The notes under the pieces: generated by a model
Told to the model about the DNA's origin: nothing
Database searches by the model: none
Seen by the model: only the letters and a program-made list of their open reading frames with translations
Program-made: the position numbers and the translations under genes
Shown here: positions 1 to 9,073 of the stretch, one piece after another
Layout of the letters: every line of letters begins with the position of its first letter
How positions within the stretch are numbered: position 1 is the first letter of the stretch
Origin: an uncultured Rhodobacter sp.
GTDB taxonomy: Bacteria > Pseudomonadota > Alphaproteobacteria > Rhodobacterales > Rhodobacteraceae
NCBI GenBank assembly: GCA_945952585.1
Contig: CAMFII010000012.1
Location: 48,705 to 112,704 of the forward strand
DNA length: 64,000 nt
Direction of reading: 5' to 3'

Positions 1-221
1 CGCCGCTGCCGTCGGACGTGACCTGCGTCGACCGGTCGGAGACCGTGCAGCCCGTCACACAGTTCAGCACCGGCCTCGACAACGAGCTGATGCTGATCCG
101 CGCCTGCGCGGTGTTCGACCCGATCTTCCCGGGGACCGGCATCGGCCTGCAACTGCCCAAGGAAAACGGCGGCGGCTACATGTTGATCGCCCGCTCCGCC
201 TTCGTGAACGAGCCGAGTTGA
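1..221 (+). CDS. TadE/TadG-like pseudopilin, C-terminal part
   Basis: This reading frame enters from the left edge (first full codon at base 3) and ends at TGA 219-221, so only the last ~72 residues are present. It contains a Cys-containing stretch (VTCVDRS) and ends with a hydrophobic-aromatic tail (GGGYMLIARSAFVNEPS). The next gene starts only 3 bases later and has a TadE-like N-terminus, so this is probably another TadE/TadG-family minor pseudopilin of a Flp/Tad pilus locus lying to the left. The family call rests on context and tail character, because the diagnostic N-terminal membrane segment lies outside the window. Confidence 0.55.
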   Translation, partial: PLPSDVTCVDRSETVQPVTQFSTGLDNELMLIRACAVFDPIFPGTGIGLQLPKENGGGYMLIARSAFVNEPS

Positions 222-224
222 CCC

Positions 225-803
225 ATGAAAAAGCTTCGCTCCCTTCTCAGGACATTCGGCACCTCGGAGTCAGGCGGCGCCCTTGTCGAGACCGTCATCA
301 TCCTGCCGATCATGATGTGGGCCTTTGTCGGCATGTTCGTCTATTGGGACGCGTACCGCGTCGAGAATACGGCGATGAAGGCCTCCTACACGGTTTCGGA
401 CATGATCACCCGCGAGATTGCCGACGTGACCCCGGCCTATGTCACCGGGATGAAGACCATGTTCGACTACCTTCTCGACAGCGACGAACCCACCAGCATC
501 ACCGTCAGCAGCGTGACCTGGAGCCAGGCGAACAAGCGCTACGAAGTGCTGTGGTCCGAGACCCGTGCCACGAGCGGCATGATGAACCCGCTGGCAAGGC
601 AAGGCCTGACCTCTATCGCGCTGGCCAAGAACCAGCTTCCGAACATGTCGGATGGGGATACGGTGATCGTCGTGCAGACCCGCATGAACTATGTGCCGAC
701 CTTCAACGTCGGCGTTCCCAACTTCACCTATGACCAGTTCATCGTGACCCGGCCGCGGCGAGCGCCGAAGATCACCTGCCCGACCTGCGGCGTCGGCACC
801 TGA
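225..803 (+). CDS. TadE/TadG family pilus assembly protein
   Basis: A 192-residue protein. Residues 14-42 carry the TadE/TadG signature: a small polar stretch (SESGGALVE) followed by one hydrophobic helix (TVIILPIMMWAFVGMFVYW), with the conserved Glu just before the helix. The rest is an extracytoplasmic domain ending in a CPTCG motif that could form a disulfide. TadE-like proteins are minor pseudopilins inserted in the inner membrane and processed by the TadV-type prepilin peptidase during Flp pilus assembly (family knowledge). It lies 3 bases after the preceding partial gene, so the two are co-transcribed. The other tad genes would be upstream, outside the window. Confidence 0.75.
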   Translation: MKKLRSLLRTFGTSESGGALVETVIILPIMMWAFVGMFVYWDAYRVENTAMKASYTVSDMITREIADVTPAYVTGMKTMFDYLLDSDEPTSITVSSVTWSQANKRYEVLWSETRATSGMMNPLARQGLTSIALAKNQLPNMSDGDTVIVVQTRMNYVPTFNVGVPNFTYDQFIVTRPRRAPKITCPTCGVGT

Positions 804-869
804 GGAACCGCGGATCAGACTGCCGGGGGGCGGGTTGCGAGAGCGACGCCGCCCCCTTATCCTGCCGCC

Positions 870-1166
870 ATGCGCCCGAGTGGAAGACCGTTCGCCCTGA
901 CCCTTCTGCTCCTTGCGGCCCTGCCCGGCTGCGAGGCGCCGCATTTCCCCGGCGAGCACCGGACACCTGGCACGGATCCGGCACCGCAGATCGCCCCGCT
1001 GCACGAAGTGCTGGCCGTCGGCGGAACGGCGTCGATCGACCCCGAGGACCCTGCCGCGCTTCAGGCGCGGGCCGACCAGCTCAAGGCGCGGACCGGGGCG
1101 CTGGCGCTTGAGACCACGGATGATGCCGAGCGTGCCCGGCTGCTGCAGGCGGCAAGCGGCGGCTGA
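870..1166 (+). CDS. Small putative lipoprotein
   Basis: A 98-residue protein with a lipoprotein signal: basic start (MRPSGR), hydrophobic core (ALTLLLLAALPG) and a lipobox LPGC with the acylated Cys at about residue 21. The mature part is short, polar and rich in Pro, Asp and Ala, with no recognisable domain. It sits between the Tad-type genes and homoserine dehydrogenase, 66 bases after the former, and may be the last gene of the pilus transcript. No function can be assigned; a role at the cell envelope is inferred from the lipobox only. Confidence 0.6.
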   Translation: MRPSGRPFALTLLLLAALPGCEAPHFPGEHRTPGTDPAPQIAPLHEVLAVGGTASIDPEDPAALQARADQLKARTGALALETTDDAERARLLQAASGG

Positions 1167-1248
1167 GGCGGGTCGGCGCGATCGGGCCGCGTTGCAAGCC
1201 GGCGTCCAAGCCGCTAACAGGGCGCGAGAGCTTTGAACGGAGTGTCCC

Positions 1249-2535
1249 ATGCCTGCCCCCCTGCGCCTTGGTCTCGCCGGTCTCGGCACGGTTGGCATCG
1301 GCGTGGTGAAGATCGTGCAGAGCCATGCCGCACTTCTTGCCGCCCGCACCGGCCGCCCGATCGAGATCGTCGCCGTCTCGGCCCGCGACCGCAGCCGCAA
1401 CCGTGACGCCGACCTGTCGGGCTACGCCTGGGAAACCGATCCTGTCGCCCTGGCCCGCCGCAGTGACATCGACCTTTTCGTCGAGGTGATGGGCGGCCAT
1501 GACGGCGCGGCGAAGGACGCGACCGAGGCGGCGCTGGCCGCCGGCAAGGACGTGGTGACCGCCAACAAGGCGCTCCTCGCCCATCATGGCCAGGCCCTGG
1601 CGCTCGCTGCCGAAAAGGCGGGCCGCGTGATCCGCTTCGAGGCGGCAGTCGCGGGCGGCATCCCGGCGATCAAGGCCCTGACCGAAGGGCTGGCCGGCAA
1701 CCGCATGAAGCGGGTGATGGGAGTGATGAACGGCACCTGCAACTACATCCTCACCCGGATGGAAAGCGCAGGGCTTCCCTATGAGACGGTCTTCGAGGAG
1801 GCGCGCCAGCTCGGCTATTTGGAAGCCGATCCGAACCTCGACGTCGGAGGCATCGATGCGGGCCACAAGCTGAGCCTGCTGGCCGCCATCGCCTTCGGCA
1901 CCAAGGTGAGCTTCGACGCGGTAGAGCTTGAAGGCATTGGCAAGATCTCGATCGAGGATATTCGCCTGGCGGCTGACATGGGCTACCGCATCAAGCTTCT
2001 TGGCGTGGCGCAGATGACCGGTCGCGGACTTGAGCAACGGATGACGCCCTGCCTCGTGCCGGCCGACAGCCCGCTCGGCCAGTTGCAGGGCGGCACCAAC
2101 ATGGTGGTTCTGGAAGGCGACAGCGTTGGCCAAATCGTGCTGCGCGGCCCGGGCGCCGGCCAGGGGCCGACGGCGAGCGCGGTGATGTCCGACGTGATCG
2201 AGCTTGCGCGCGGCAGCCGCATCCCGACCTTCGGCCAGCCGGCCGCGACGCTCGCCGAAGCCACAGCCGCCGCCTCGGCCACGCCGGCGGCGCATTACCT
2301 GCGCATGACGCTGCTCGACAAGCCGGGCGCGCTGGCCAAGATCGCCACCGTTATCGGGGACGCCGGAATCTCGATCGACCGGATGCATCAGTATGGCCAT
2401 TCCGACGCCCACGCGCCGGTCCTGATCGTCACGCACCGCGCCGCCCCGCAAGACATCGCCCATGCCCTGAGCGGCTTTGCCGCGACCGGTGTGCTGGTCG
2501 GTGAGCCGGTGGCCCTGCGCATCGAAGACATCTGA
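1249..2535 (+). CDS. hom: Homoserine dehydrogenase
   Basis: A 428-residue enzyme that reduces aspartate semialdehyde to homoserine with NAD(P)H, at the branch to threonine and methionine. The N-terminus has a Rossmann motif (GLAGLGTVGIGVV), followed by the family segment TANKALLAHHG with the NAD-site Lys, then the catalytic domain (EADPNLDVGGIDAGHK). A C-terminal ACT domain (about residues 350-428, starting LRMTLLDKPGALAKIA) is typical of monofunctional Hom proteins feedback-inhibited by threonine. Length is normal for the monofunctional form. The following gene begins 2 bases after the stop. Confidence 0.96.
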   Translation: MPAPLRLGLAGLGTVGIGVVKIVQSHAALLAARTGRPIEIVAVSARDRSRNRDADLSGYAWETDPVALARRSDIDLFVEVMGGHDGAAKDATEAALAAGKDVVTANKALLAHHGQALALAAEKAGRVIRFEAAVAGGIPAIKALTEGLAGNRMKRVMGVMNGTCNYILTRMESAGLPYETVFEEARQLGYLEADPNLDVGGIDAGHKLSLLAAIAFGTKVSFDAVELEGIGKISIEDIRLAADMGYRIKLLGVAQMTGRGLEQRMTPCLVPADSPLGQLQGGTNMVVLEGDSVGQIVLRGPGAGQGPTASAVMSDVIELARGSRIPTFGQPAATLAEATAAASATPAAHYLRMTLLDKPGALAKIATVIGDAGISIDRMHQYGHSDAHAPVLIVTHRAAPQDIAHALSGFAATGVLVGEPVALRIEDI

Positions 2536-2537
2536 CC

Positions 2538-3221
2538 TTGGACTGGACTGCCGCCGCAGACATCTACTGCGAGCGGCTAGGAGACGGATTCTGGGCGGAA
2601 CCCATCAATGCCCTGACGAACCTCGCTTTTCCGATTGCAGCCGCGTGGGCCGCCGTAACGGCCAGGCAGAGGCGCATCCGCGATCCGATTGTCTGGTCGC
2701 TCATTCTGCTCGCTGCCATGATTGGCGTCGGCTCTTTCCTCTTCCATACAGTCGCGACCCGCTGGTCGGAACTGGTCGATACAGTGCCAATCTGGGGCTT
2801 TGTCGGGTTGTTCGTCGTGGCCGCGCTTCGTTTCTTGGCGGGCGTCTCTGGCCGGTCGCTCGCCTTTCTGGGCGCGGGTGTCATGACCGCCGCGATGCTG
2901 ATTGCCTATTTTGCCACCGGCGAAGGCGGAGTCGGAACGGGAAGGCTGAACGGGTCCGACCAGTATGCGCCGGCGCTTGTGGCGATGGTCGTTTTTGTCG
3001 TGGTCGCCTATCGACGAAAGCATCCTTCGGCCAGATGGATCAGCACTGCGACACTGGTTTTTGCGGCCTCGCTCACGTTTCGAACGCTTGACCGGGACAT
3101 CTGCGCGACCTTTCCGCAAGGCACCCATTTCCTCTGGCACCTTCTGAACGCTTTTGTCGTGGGTCTGCTGTTGCAAATGCTCATCAGAACCGGCGGCTTT
3201 GCGGACGCCAAAGCCCGTTAG
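2538..3221 (+). CDS. Ceramidase-like (CREST superfamily) seven-helix membrane protein
   Basis: A 227-residue polytopic protein starting at TTG two bases after hom, so translation is probably coupled. It shows about seven hydrophobic segments and the pattern of alkaline ceramidase / CREST hydrolases: an early Glu-Pro-x-Asn (EPINALTNLAFP), GSFLFHT with Ser and His, D in the TM3 region, and a late paired-His motif (THFLWHLLNA). In this superfamily Ser, Asp and three His ligate a catalytic Zn that hydrolyses amide bonds in lipids (family knowledge). The bacterial substrate is unknown; a sphingolipid or other amide-linked lipid is possible. Neighbours give no clue. Base composition is slightly less GC-rich than hom. 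Confidence 0.7.
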   Translation: MDWTAAADIYCERLGDGFWAEPINALTNLAFPIAAAWAAVTARQRRIRDPIVWSLILLAAMIGVGSFLFHTVATRWSELVDTVPIWGFVGLFVVAALRFLAGVSGRSLAFLGAGVMTAAMLIAYFATGEGGVGTGRLNGSDQYAPALVAMVVFVVVAYRRKHPSARWISTATLVFAASLTFRTLDRDICATFPQGTHFLWHLLNAFVVGLLLQMLIRTGGFADAKAR

Positions 3222-3293
3222 CGCCACCGCGCTTGCCGGTTGAGCGACCCTGGGTTAACCCATTCACGACAACCAGTTTCAAGGGATCCTCGC

Positions 3294-4259
3294 ATGGCCG
3301 ACGCCACTGAATTTCATGACCGAATGCTTTCGCTCGGCCTCGCCCGGGTGTCCGAGGCGGCGGCCCTCGCCTCGGCCAGCCTGATCGGGCGCGGGGACGA
3401 AAAGGCCGCGGACCAAGCCGCCGTCAATGCCATGCGCGACCAGTTGAACCTACTCGACATCGCCGGCGTCGTGGTCATCGGTGAAGGCGAGCGCGACGAG
3501 GCGCCGATGCTCTACATCGGGGAGGAAGTCGGGACCGGCAAGGGACCGGCGGTGGACATCGCGCTTGACCCGCTGGAAGGCACGACGCTGACCGCCAAGG
3601 ACATGCCGAACGCCCTGACCGTAATCGCCATGGCCCCGCGCGGCACGCTTCTGCACGCGCCCGACGTCTACATGGACAAGCTCGCCATCGGTCCCGGCTT
3701 CAAGCCCGGCACGGTGACCATGACCATGTCGCCCTCCGAGCGCGTCTCAGCCCTCGCGGCGGCCAAGGGTGTATCGACCGAGAACATCACCGTCTGCGTG
3801 CTGGAACGGCCGCGGCACGAGGATCTTATCAAGGAAATCCGCTCGACCGGCGCCTCGATCCGCCTCATCACCGATGGCGACGTGGCCGGCGTCATGCACT
3901 GCGCCGAGCCGGAAAAGACCGGGATCGACATGTACATGGGCTCGGGCGGCGCGCCCGAAGGGGTTCTGGCGGCGGCGGCGCTCAAATGCATGGGCGGGCA
4001 GTTCTTCGGCAAGCTCCTGTTCCGCAATGACGACGAGCGCGGGCGGGCCAAGAAGGCCGGGATCGTGAATTTCGACCGGGTCTACACCCGCGACGATCTG
4101 GTGCGCGCCGACGTGATCTTTGCCGCAACCGGTGTCACCAGCGGCTCGCTCCTGCGCGGCATCCGGCGCGAACCGGGCTGGGTCACGATGGAGACGATCC
4201 TGATGCGGTCCAAGACCGGGTCGGTCCGCCGCATCGAATACCGCGCGCCGGTCAAGTAA
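3294..4259 (+). CDS. glpX: Class II fructose-1,6-bisphosphatase
   Basis: A 321-residue GlpX-type phosphatase that removes the 1-phosphate from fructose 1,6-bisphosphate in gluconeogenesis (and in the Calvin cycle of some relatives). Family motifs are visible: VVVIGEGERDEAPML (metal-binding Glu/Asp), DIALDPLEGTTL (the D-P-L-E-G metal site), ITDGDVAGVM and YMGSGGAPEGVLAA. I place the start at ATG 3294, preceded by AAGGGA, rather than at an in-frame TTG at 3240, because family N-termini begin close to the FHDRMLSLGLARV segment. It lies 73 bases after the ceramidase-like gene and 102 bases before recJ. Confidence 0.95.
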   Translation: MADATEFHDRMLSLGLARVSEAAALASASLIGRGDEKAADQAAVNAMRDQLNLLDIAGVVVIGEGERDEAPMLYIGEEVGTGKGPAVDIALDPLEGTTLTAKDMPNALTVIAMAPRGTLLHAPDVYMDKLAIGPGFKPGTVTMTMSPSERVSALAAAKGVSTENITVCVLERPRHEDLIKEIRSTGASIRLITDGDVAGVMHCAEPEKTGIDMYMGSGGAPEGVLAAAALKCMGGQFFGKLLFRNDDERGRAKKAGIVNFDRVYTRDDLVRADVIFAATGVTSGSLLRGIRREPGWVTMETILMRSKTGSVRRIEYRAPVK

Positions 4260-4361
4260 GGCTCAGGACGCTGAATGGTCCGGGATGGGGCGGGCTCCGG
4301 TCCGCCCCCTGCCCAGCCAAGCCCGCTTGCCAAGTCCGGTGCGACCCGCCAGAACCGGCGC

Positions 4362-6101
4362 ATGGCTGCATTCCTGAATGTCGAACACTCCCTCACCGGC
4401 CGGCGCTGGATCGGCCCCTCGGCCGAGGAAGACCGGATGGCCGAGGCGATGGCGCAGCAGACCCGGCTGCCCCTGCCGCTGTGCCGCACGCTGGTCCGGC
4501 GCGGGGTCGCGGCTGAGGAGGCCGAGCGTTTCCTCGCCCCGCAACTGCGCGACCTGCTGCCTGATCCCCTGTCCTTGCGCGACATGGATGTGGCTGCCGC
4601 GCGGCTGATCCGGGCGGTGAAGGATCGCCAGCGGATCGCCGTCTTCGGCGATTACGACGTGGATGGCGGATCGGCCTCGGCGCTGCTCCTGACCTGGCTC
4701 AGGGCGATGGGGCGGGATGCGACGCTCTACATTCCCGACCGCATCGACGAGGGCTATGGCCCGAACGTGCCGGCCATGACGGGCCTTGCGCGCGAACATG
4801 ACCTGATCCTGTGCGTCGACTGCGGAACGCTCAGCCACGAACCAATCGCTGCGGCGAAAGGGGCCGACGTGGTGGTCCTCGACCATCACCTTGGGGCCGA
4901 GACGCTGCCCCCTGCCCTGGCCGTGGTAAACCCCAACCGGCAGGACGAGGACGGCGCGCTTGGCCATCTTTGCGCGGCCTCTGTCGTGTTCCTGCTGCTG
5001 GTCGAGGTCAACCGCCGGCTCCGCGCCGAAGGGGTGCAGGGGCCGGACCTGATGGCGATGCTCGACCTCGTGGCGCTGGCGACGGTCGCCGATGTCGCGC
5101 CGCTGATCGGGGTCAACCGGGCACTGGTGCGGCAGGGACTGAAGGTCATGGCGCGGCGCGAGCGGCCGGGACTTGTGGCGCTGGCCGATGTCGCGCGGAT
5201 GGATCAGGCGCCGAACACCTATGCGCTCGGTTTCCTGCTGGGGCCGCGGGTCAATGCCGGCGGGCGGATCGGGCGGGCGGATCTTGGCGCGCGGCTTCTC
5301 AGCACGCTTGATGCGCAGGACGCGTCGAGCCTTGCCGCGCGGCTCGACCAGCTCAACACCGAACGGCGCGAGATCGAGATGCGGGTCCGCGACGAGGCAA
5401 TGGCCCAGGCCGAGGCGCGAGGCCTTGACGGCCCGCTCGTCTGGGCCGCCGCGCCGGGCTGGCATCCGGGCGTCGTCGGCATCGTCGCCGCCCGGCTGAA
5501 GGAGGCGACGAACCGCCCCGCCATCGTCATTGGCATCGATGGGGCCGAGGGCAAGGGGTCGGGCCGGTCGATCTCGGGCGTCGATCTGGGGGCGTCGATC
5601 CAGCGGGTCGCGGCGGAGGGTCTGCTCATCAAGGGCGGCGGGCACAAGATGGCGGCGGGGCTGACCGTGGCCGCGGACCGGATCGAGGCGGCGATGGAGC
5701 GGCTGGGCGAGCTGCTGGCCCGGCAAGGGTCAGGCGCGGCGGGACCGGCAGACCTGAAGCTTGACGGCCTCCTGATGCCCGGGGCCGCGACGCCGCAGTT
5801 CGTCGAACAGGTCGAGGCGGCAGGCCCCTTCGGTGCCGCGGCCCCTGCCCCGCGTTTCGCCTTCGCCGCGCAGGCGGTCAGCGCACGGCGAATGGGCGAA
5901 AGCCACCTGCGCCTGAGCTTCGGCGCCGAGGATGGCGGGCGGCTGGAGGCGGTCGCCTTCGGCGCCTTCGACGGGCCGCTCGGGCCCGCCCTGGAAAATC
6001 CCGGCGCGGGCCGCTTCCATCTGGCGGGGCGGCTCGAGATGAACCACTGGCGCGGCCACAGCAAGGTGCAGCTCCGCCTCGAGGATGCCGCCCGCGCGTG
6101 A
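4362..6101 (+). CDS. recJ: Single-strand-specific 5'-3' exonuclease RecJ
   Basis: A 579-residue DHH-family nuclease used in RecF-pathway recombination and in mismatch and base excision repair. The DHH core is intact: motif I GDYDVDGGSASAL, motif II CVDCGT, motif III VVLDHHLG, and NPNRQDED. The DHHA1 part has GRSISG and GGGHKMAAG near residues 410-440, and the C-terminal OB-fold region follows. An in-frame upstream ATG at 4275 would add 29 Pro/Gly-rich residues unlike the family, so ATG 4362 (MAAFLNVEHSLTGRRW) is chosen. Length matches the usual RecJ size. Confidence 0.94.
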   Translation: MAAFLNVEHSLTGRRWIGPSAEEDRMAEAMAQQTRLPLPLCRTLVRRGVAAEEAERFLAPQLRDLLPDPLSLRDMDVAAARLIRAVKDRQRIAVFGDYDVDGGSASALLLTWLRAMGRDATLYIPDRIDEGYGPNVPAMTGLAREHDLILCVDCGTLSHEPIAAAKGADVVVLDHHLGAETLPPALAVVNPNRQDEDGALGHLCAASVVFLLLVEVNRRLRAEGVQGPDLMAMLDLVALATVADVAPLIGVNRALVRQGLKVMARRERPGLVALADVARMDQAPNTYALGFLLGPRVNAGGRIGRADLGARLLSTLDAQDASSLAARLDQLNTERREIEMRVRDEAMAQAEARGLDGPLVWAAAPGWHPGVVGIVAARLKEATNRPAIVIGIDGAEGKGSGRSISGVDLGASIQRVAAEGLLIKGGGHKMAAGLTVAADRIEAAMERLGELLARQGSGAAGPADLKLDGLLMPGAATPQFVEQVEAAGPFGAAAPAPRFAFAAQAVSARRMGESHLRLSFGAEDGGRLEAVAFGAFDGPLGPALENPGAGRFHLAGRLEMNHWRGHSKVQLRLEDAARA

Positions 6102-6110
6102 AGATTCGGC

Positions 6111-6139
6111 TTGCGCGGGTCCTGCGCCTCGCCTAAATA
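6111..6139 (+). promoter_or_regulatory. Putative sigma-70 promoter of tRNA-Glu copy 1
   Basis: TTGCGC at 6111-6116 and TAAATA at 6134-6139 are separated by exactly 17 bases, and the tRNA begins 17 bases after the -10 box. The second tRNA-Glu copy has the same arrangement, which strengthens the call. Confidence 0.55.
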
Positions 6140-6155
6140 CCCCGCCAGATCGCGT

Positions 6156-6230
6156 GGCCCGTTCGTCTATCGGTTAGGACACCAGGTTTTCAACCTGGGA
6201 AGAGGGGTTCGACTCCCCTACGGGCTGCCA
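6156..6230 (+). tRNA. tRNA-Glu (anticodon TTC), copy 1
   Basis: A 75-base cloverleaf. The acceptor arm GGCCCGT pairs with ACGGGCT (first pair G-U). The D arm is GTCT/GGAC, the anticodon stem CCAGG/CCTGG closes the loop TTTTCAA (anticodon TTC, Glu), and the T arm AGGGG/CCCCT closes TTCGACT. CCA is encoded at 6228-6230. It is identical over its full length to the copy at 10618. Confidence 0.97.
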
Positions 6231-6269
6231 GGTCCGCCGCATGGGCGGACCAGACAATTTCTTCCTTAC

Positions 6270-6722
6270 TCAGACCTTCTCCGGCGCCCAGTCGAGGAAC
6301 AGGCCGACATCGCCCGGCATGCCACCCGGGAAGTTGATGATCGAGGCCTTCAGCTTGAAGCCCTGCGGTTTCGCCACCTTCTCATAGGCTTGGTAGAGTT
6401 CCTTCGCCTTGCCCTGCAGTGTCTCGGGCCAGTGCGGCAGCCGGTTGTTGATCGCGCGGCCGCTGTCGGTGCAGAGGTCGGATGGGAAGGAATAGACCAG
6501 CGCCTCGAACTTGCCGTTGTTCACGGCGCTCAGCACGAGCTTGCGGATCAGCGCCCGCTCCTCATCCGAGATGTGATCGTGCAGGAACGATGCGGTGAAG
6601 TCCTGAAGCCGCTTTTCCTGCTCGGCCTTGACGGCCTCCTGCCGGGAGATCTCGTCCATCTCCTTTTCGAGGATCTTCATGCGCAGGTCCTGGGCGGTGA
6701 TCGTCTGGGCGGGTTCGGTCAT
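6270..6722 (-). CDS. Conserved hypothetical cytoplasmic protein
   Basis: A 150-residue protein without signal peptide or membrane segment. The N-terminal third is a charged, probably coiled-coil helix (about residues 12-45, rich in Glu, Lys, Gln). A more globular C-terminal part follows, with AALVYSFPSDLCTDSGRAIN-like text, a Tyr-rich segment (AKELYQAYEKVAKPQG) and a Gly-rich loop INFPGGMPGDVG. I do not recognise the family. It lies downstream of the DUF3141 gene on the same strand with a ~60-base gap, so the two could share a transcript. Confidence 0.6.
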   Translation of the reverse strand: MTEPAQTITAQDLRMKILEKEMDEISRQEAVKAEQEKRLQDFTASFLHDHISDEERALIRKLVLSAVNNGKFEALVYSFPSDLCTDSGRAINNRLPHWPETLQGKAKELYQAYEKVAKPQGFKLKASIINFPGGMPGDVGLFLDWAPEKV

Positions 6723-6781
6723 TGCAGTCTCCCTACTTGCGGCGCAGCGCGCCGGCGGTCTAGATCGTCCGTTCCGGCCGT

Positions 6782-8974
6782 TCAGCGGGCCGTCCGTTTA
6801 GCCCGGGGGCGGGTCGGCGGGCGCAGGGGCACGGGGGCATCGGGCAGGCGGAACAGCCGGTCCACCACCTGTAGCCGCTCTTCCACCTGCGGCTCGATCG
6901 GGCCCGAGGCAGCCAGAACCTCGCGGATCACGCCGACGGCGCGCTGACGGATCGCCTCGTCCTCGGGCAGCAGGTCCGGCAGGCGTGCCATAGCCGCCTC
7001 CTCGTCGACCAGCAGCATAAGGAATTGCTCGCGCACCAGCCGCTTGAACTCGGCCAGCGAGATGGTTGCGCGACTGTCCTGCGACCGGCGGAAGCGACGG
7101 ATCGCCTCGAAGCCGCGCTCGTCGACGCCGCCACGGGTCCGCCCGGCATAGATCAATGCGCGCAAGGTGGCTTCGCGGATGCCGCCCTTGCCGAAGGCCG
7201 CACGCAATTCGGCGATGCGGCGTTCGACCAACTGGCGGTGCAGCAGGCGCTTCGGCGCATGGCGCGGCTCGACCTGGCTTTCGGGATCGACGCCCACGGC
7301 CTTCTGGAGGACCGGATTGCCATACAGCGCCAGGAAGGCTTCTTCGGACAGGTGTTCGACCGCCTCGCGCCAGGCCTCCAGCCCCTCGACGATCTTTTCC
7401 GATGCCGCCTTCTGCCAATCGGTCAGCGGGTTGTCCTCGCTCACCTCTTGCCGGTTCTCCCGCAGCTTTTCGGCGGCGGGCTGCACCCAGGCCATGAACG
7501 GATTGGTCGAGGCGAACATCTCGTAGCCCAGCCGCAGCGGGTGAAGCCGCCGCAGGGTTTCGGCCATCTGCGGATTGGCCATGGCGCGGACCCAGGGCTG
7601 GGCGAAGGTGCGGTAGAGGGCCAGGTTCATTTCCGACACCTTCGCCGCCGCCTCGAAGCGCTTTTCATCTTCGAGCGTGTTGCCGCCCAGATCGCGGATG
7701 TCGTCAAGCGTCCGCGCCTCGACCCGCATCACCCAGTCGCCCCGGATGAACTCGTCGTCACCGGCCTCGGCGCGCGGGGTAAAGACCGCCTCGTACAGGC
7801 CAGGCGGCAGCACGTCGATCAGGTCGATGTTCGAGGCAAACTCGTCATGCTCCTTCCGGGCGACCCCGGACGAAACGAAGATGCCGAGATGCCCGATGGT
7901 GTCGTGGATCGCATAGACGATGGTCTGGCCGTTCGCCTGGATGTCCTCCACGCTGTCGTAAAGGTCGAGGATCCAGTCCAGCGCCTGCTGCGGCGGCGTG
8001 ATGTTGTCCCCGCGCGAGCAGAAGCAAACGATGGGCGAGGCGATGTTGCGCAGGTCCATCTCGGTGCCGTCGCGACCGCGGATGTCGCCCGAGGCGAGGT
8101 GGTTGCCGACGAACAACTCATCGACGATGAACTGCATTTCTTCGGCGTTCAGCGTCACATGGCCGCCCCACCACTTCTCGAAGCCAAGATAACGGTCGGC
8201 CTCGGTGTCGACATTGGCCCACAGGTTGTACTGCTTGGACCAGAGCGTGTTGGCGGGGTTCTGGTTCTCGAAGTTCTGAACCAGCCAGGCGCCGTCAAAG
8301 ATGCCGCCGCCCAGATCCCCCGTCAGCGCAGTCAGCCAAGACCCGCCCAGAAGGCCGCCGGAATAGCGCATCGGATAGCGTCCGCGGACACCGCCCCAGT
8401 AGGACAGCGGCGTGCCCGCGATGATGATCGGTCCGAACAGTTCGGGGCGGAGCGAGGCCAGCATCATCACCGACCATCCCGCCTGGCAATTCCCGACCAC
8501 GCAGGGTTTGCCTTCCGCCCTGGGATGGGCCGCGATCACCGTCTCGAGGAAGGCAGCCTCGGCATCGAGGATGTCGAGGATCGTCTGGCCGGGCTCGGGC
8601 CTCGGGCGGAAGCCGATGAAATAGCAGGGATGTCCCGCCTTGAGCGCCACGCCGATCTCGCTGTCGGACTTGAAGCCGCCGATACCGGGACCGTGGCCCG
8701 CGCGCGGGTCGACGATCACGAAGGGGCATTTCAGCGGATCGGTGGCGACACCTTCGGGCGGCCGGATCCGCATGAGGAAATAGTTGCACGGACGCTTGAG
8801 ATCGCGGCCATCGCTGACGAGATCGTGGTCATAGTCCAGAACCGTCGGCAGTTTCTCTGCCGCATGGGCCAAATACTGATCGGCGCGGCGCCGCAGCACG
8901 TCCAGGAACAGCACGTTGCGCTGCATGGCATCAAGGGCGTAGTCGGTCACGTCCTTGGGGTTCGGAATGCTCAT
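6782..8974 (-). CDS. DUF3141 alpha/beta-hydrolase-fold protein (PHA-synthase-like)
   Basis: A 730-residue protein of the DUF3141 family, annotated in relatives as poly-3-hydroxyalkanoate-synthase-like. Residues ~80-400 form an alpha/beta-hydrolase domain: the nucleophile elbow is VVGNCQAGWSVMM with Cys in the nucleophile position, as in PhaC enzymes (G-x-C-x-G), a likely Asp lies in FCSRGDNITPP and the His in HDTIGHLGIF. The C-terminal half is helical and charged, with an Arg/Pro-rich tail. I choose ATG 8974 because AAGGAGG lies 6 bases upstream; an in-frame ATG at 8989 overlaps that site. Catalytic activity is unproven; the Cys triad is inferred from the motif. Confidence 0.8.
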   Translation of the reverse strand: MSIPNPKDVTDYALDAMQRNVLFLDVLRRRADQYLAHAAEKLPTVLDYDHDLVSDGRDLKRPCNYFLMRIRPPEGVATDPLKCPFVIVDPRAGHGPGIGGFKSDSEIGVALKAGHPCYFIGFRPRPEPGQTILDILDAEAAFLETVIAAHPRAEGKPCVVGNCQAGWSVMMLASLRPELFGPIIIAGTPLSYWGGVRGRYPMRYSGGLLGGSWLTALTGDLGGGIFDGAWLVQNFENQNPANTLWSKQYNLWANVDTEADRYLGFEKWWGGHVTLNAEEMQFIVDELFVGNHLASGDIRGRDGTEMDLRNIASPIVCFCSRGDNITPPQQALDWILDLYDSVEDIQANGQTIVYAIHDTIGHLGIFVSSGVARKEHDEFASNIDLIDVLPPGLYEAVFTPRAEAGDDEFIRGDWVMRVEARTLDDIRDLGGNTLEDEKRFEAAAKVSEMNLALYRTFAQPWVRAMANPQMAETLRRLHPLRLGYEMFASTNPFMAWVQPAAEKLRENRQEVSEDNPLTDWQKAASEKIVEGLEAWREAVEHLSEEAFLALYGNPVLQKAVGVDPESQVEPRHAPKRLLHRQLVERRIAELRAAFGKGGIREATLRALIYAGRTRGGVDERGFEAIRRFRRSQDSRATISLAEFKRLVREQFLMLLVDEEAAMARLPDLLPEDEAIRQRAVGVIREVLAASGPIEPQVEERLQVVDRLFRLPDAPVPLRPPTRPRAKRTAR

Positions 8975-9073
8975 CGCATCCTCCTTCATCCTGTCGGCGG
9001 GGCGCCAGAGTCAGATATGGAGTCTGCCAAAAGGACCACAAGCCGGCCTTGACCCAGATCAGGGCGGCAGAGA

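Noticed and set aside
1081..2463. A 460-codon open frame on the minus strand opposite hom
   Set aside because: Shadow of homoserine dehydrogenase, which has all family motifs on the plus strand.
7025..9052. A 675-codon open frame on the plus strand opposite the DUF3141 gene
   Set aside because: Antisense shadow of a well-supported gene; the translation is Arg/Gly/His-rich and not protein-like.
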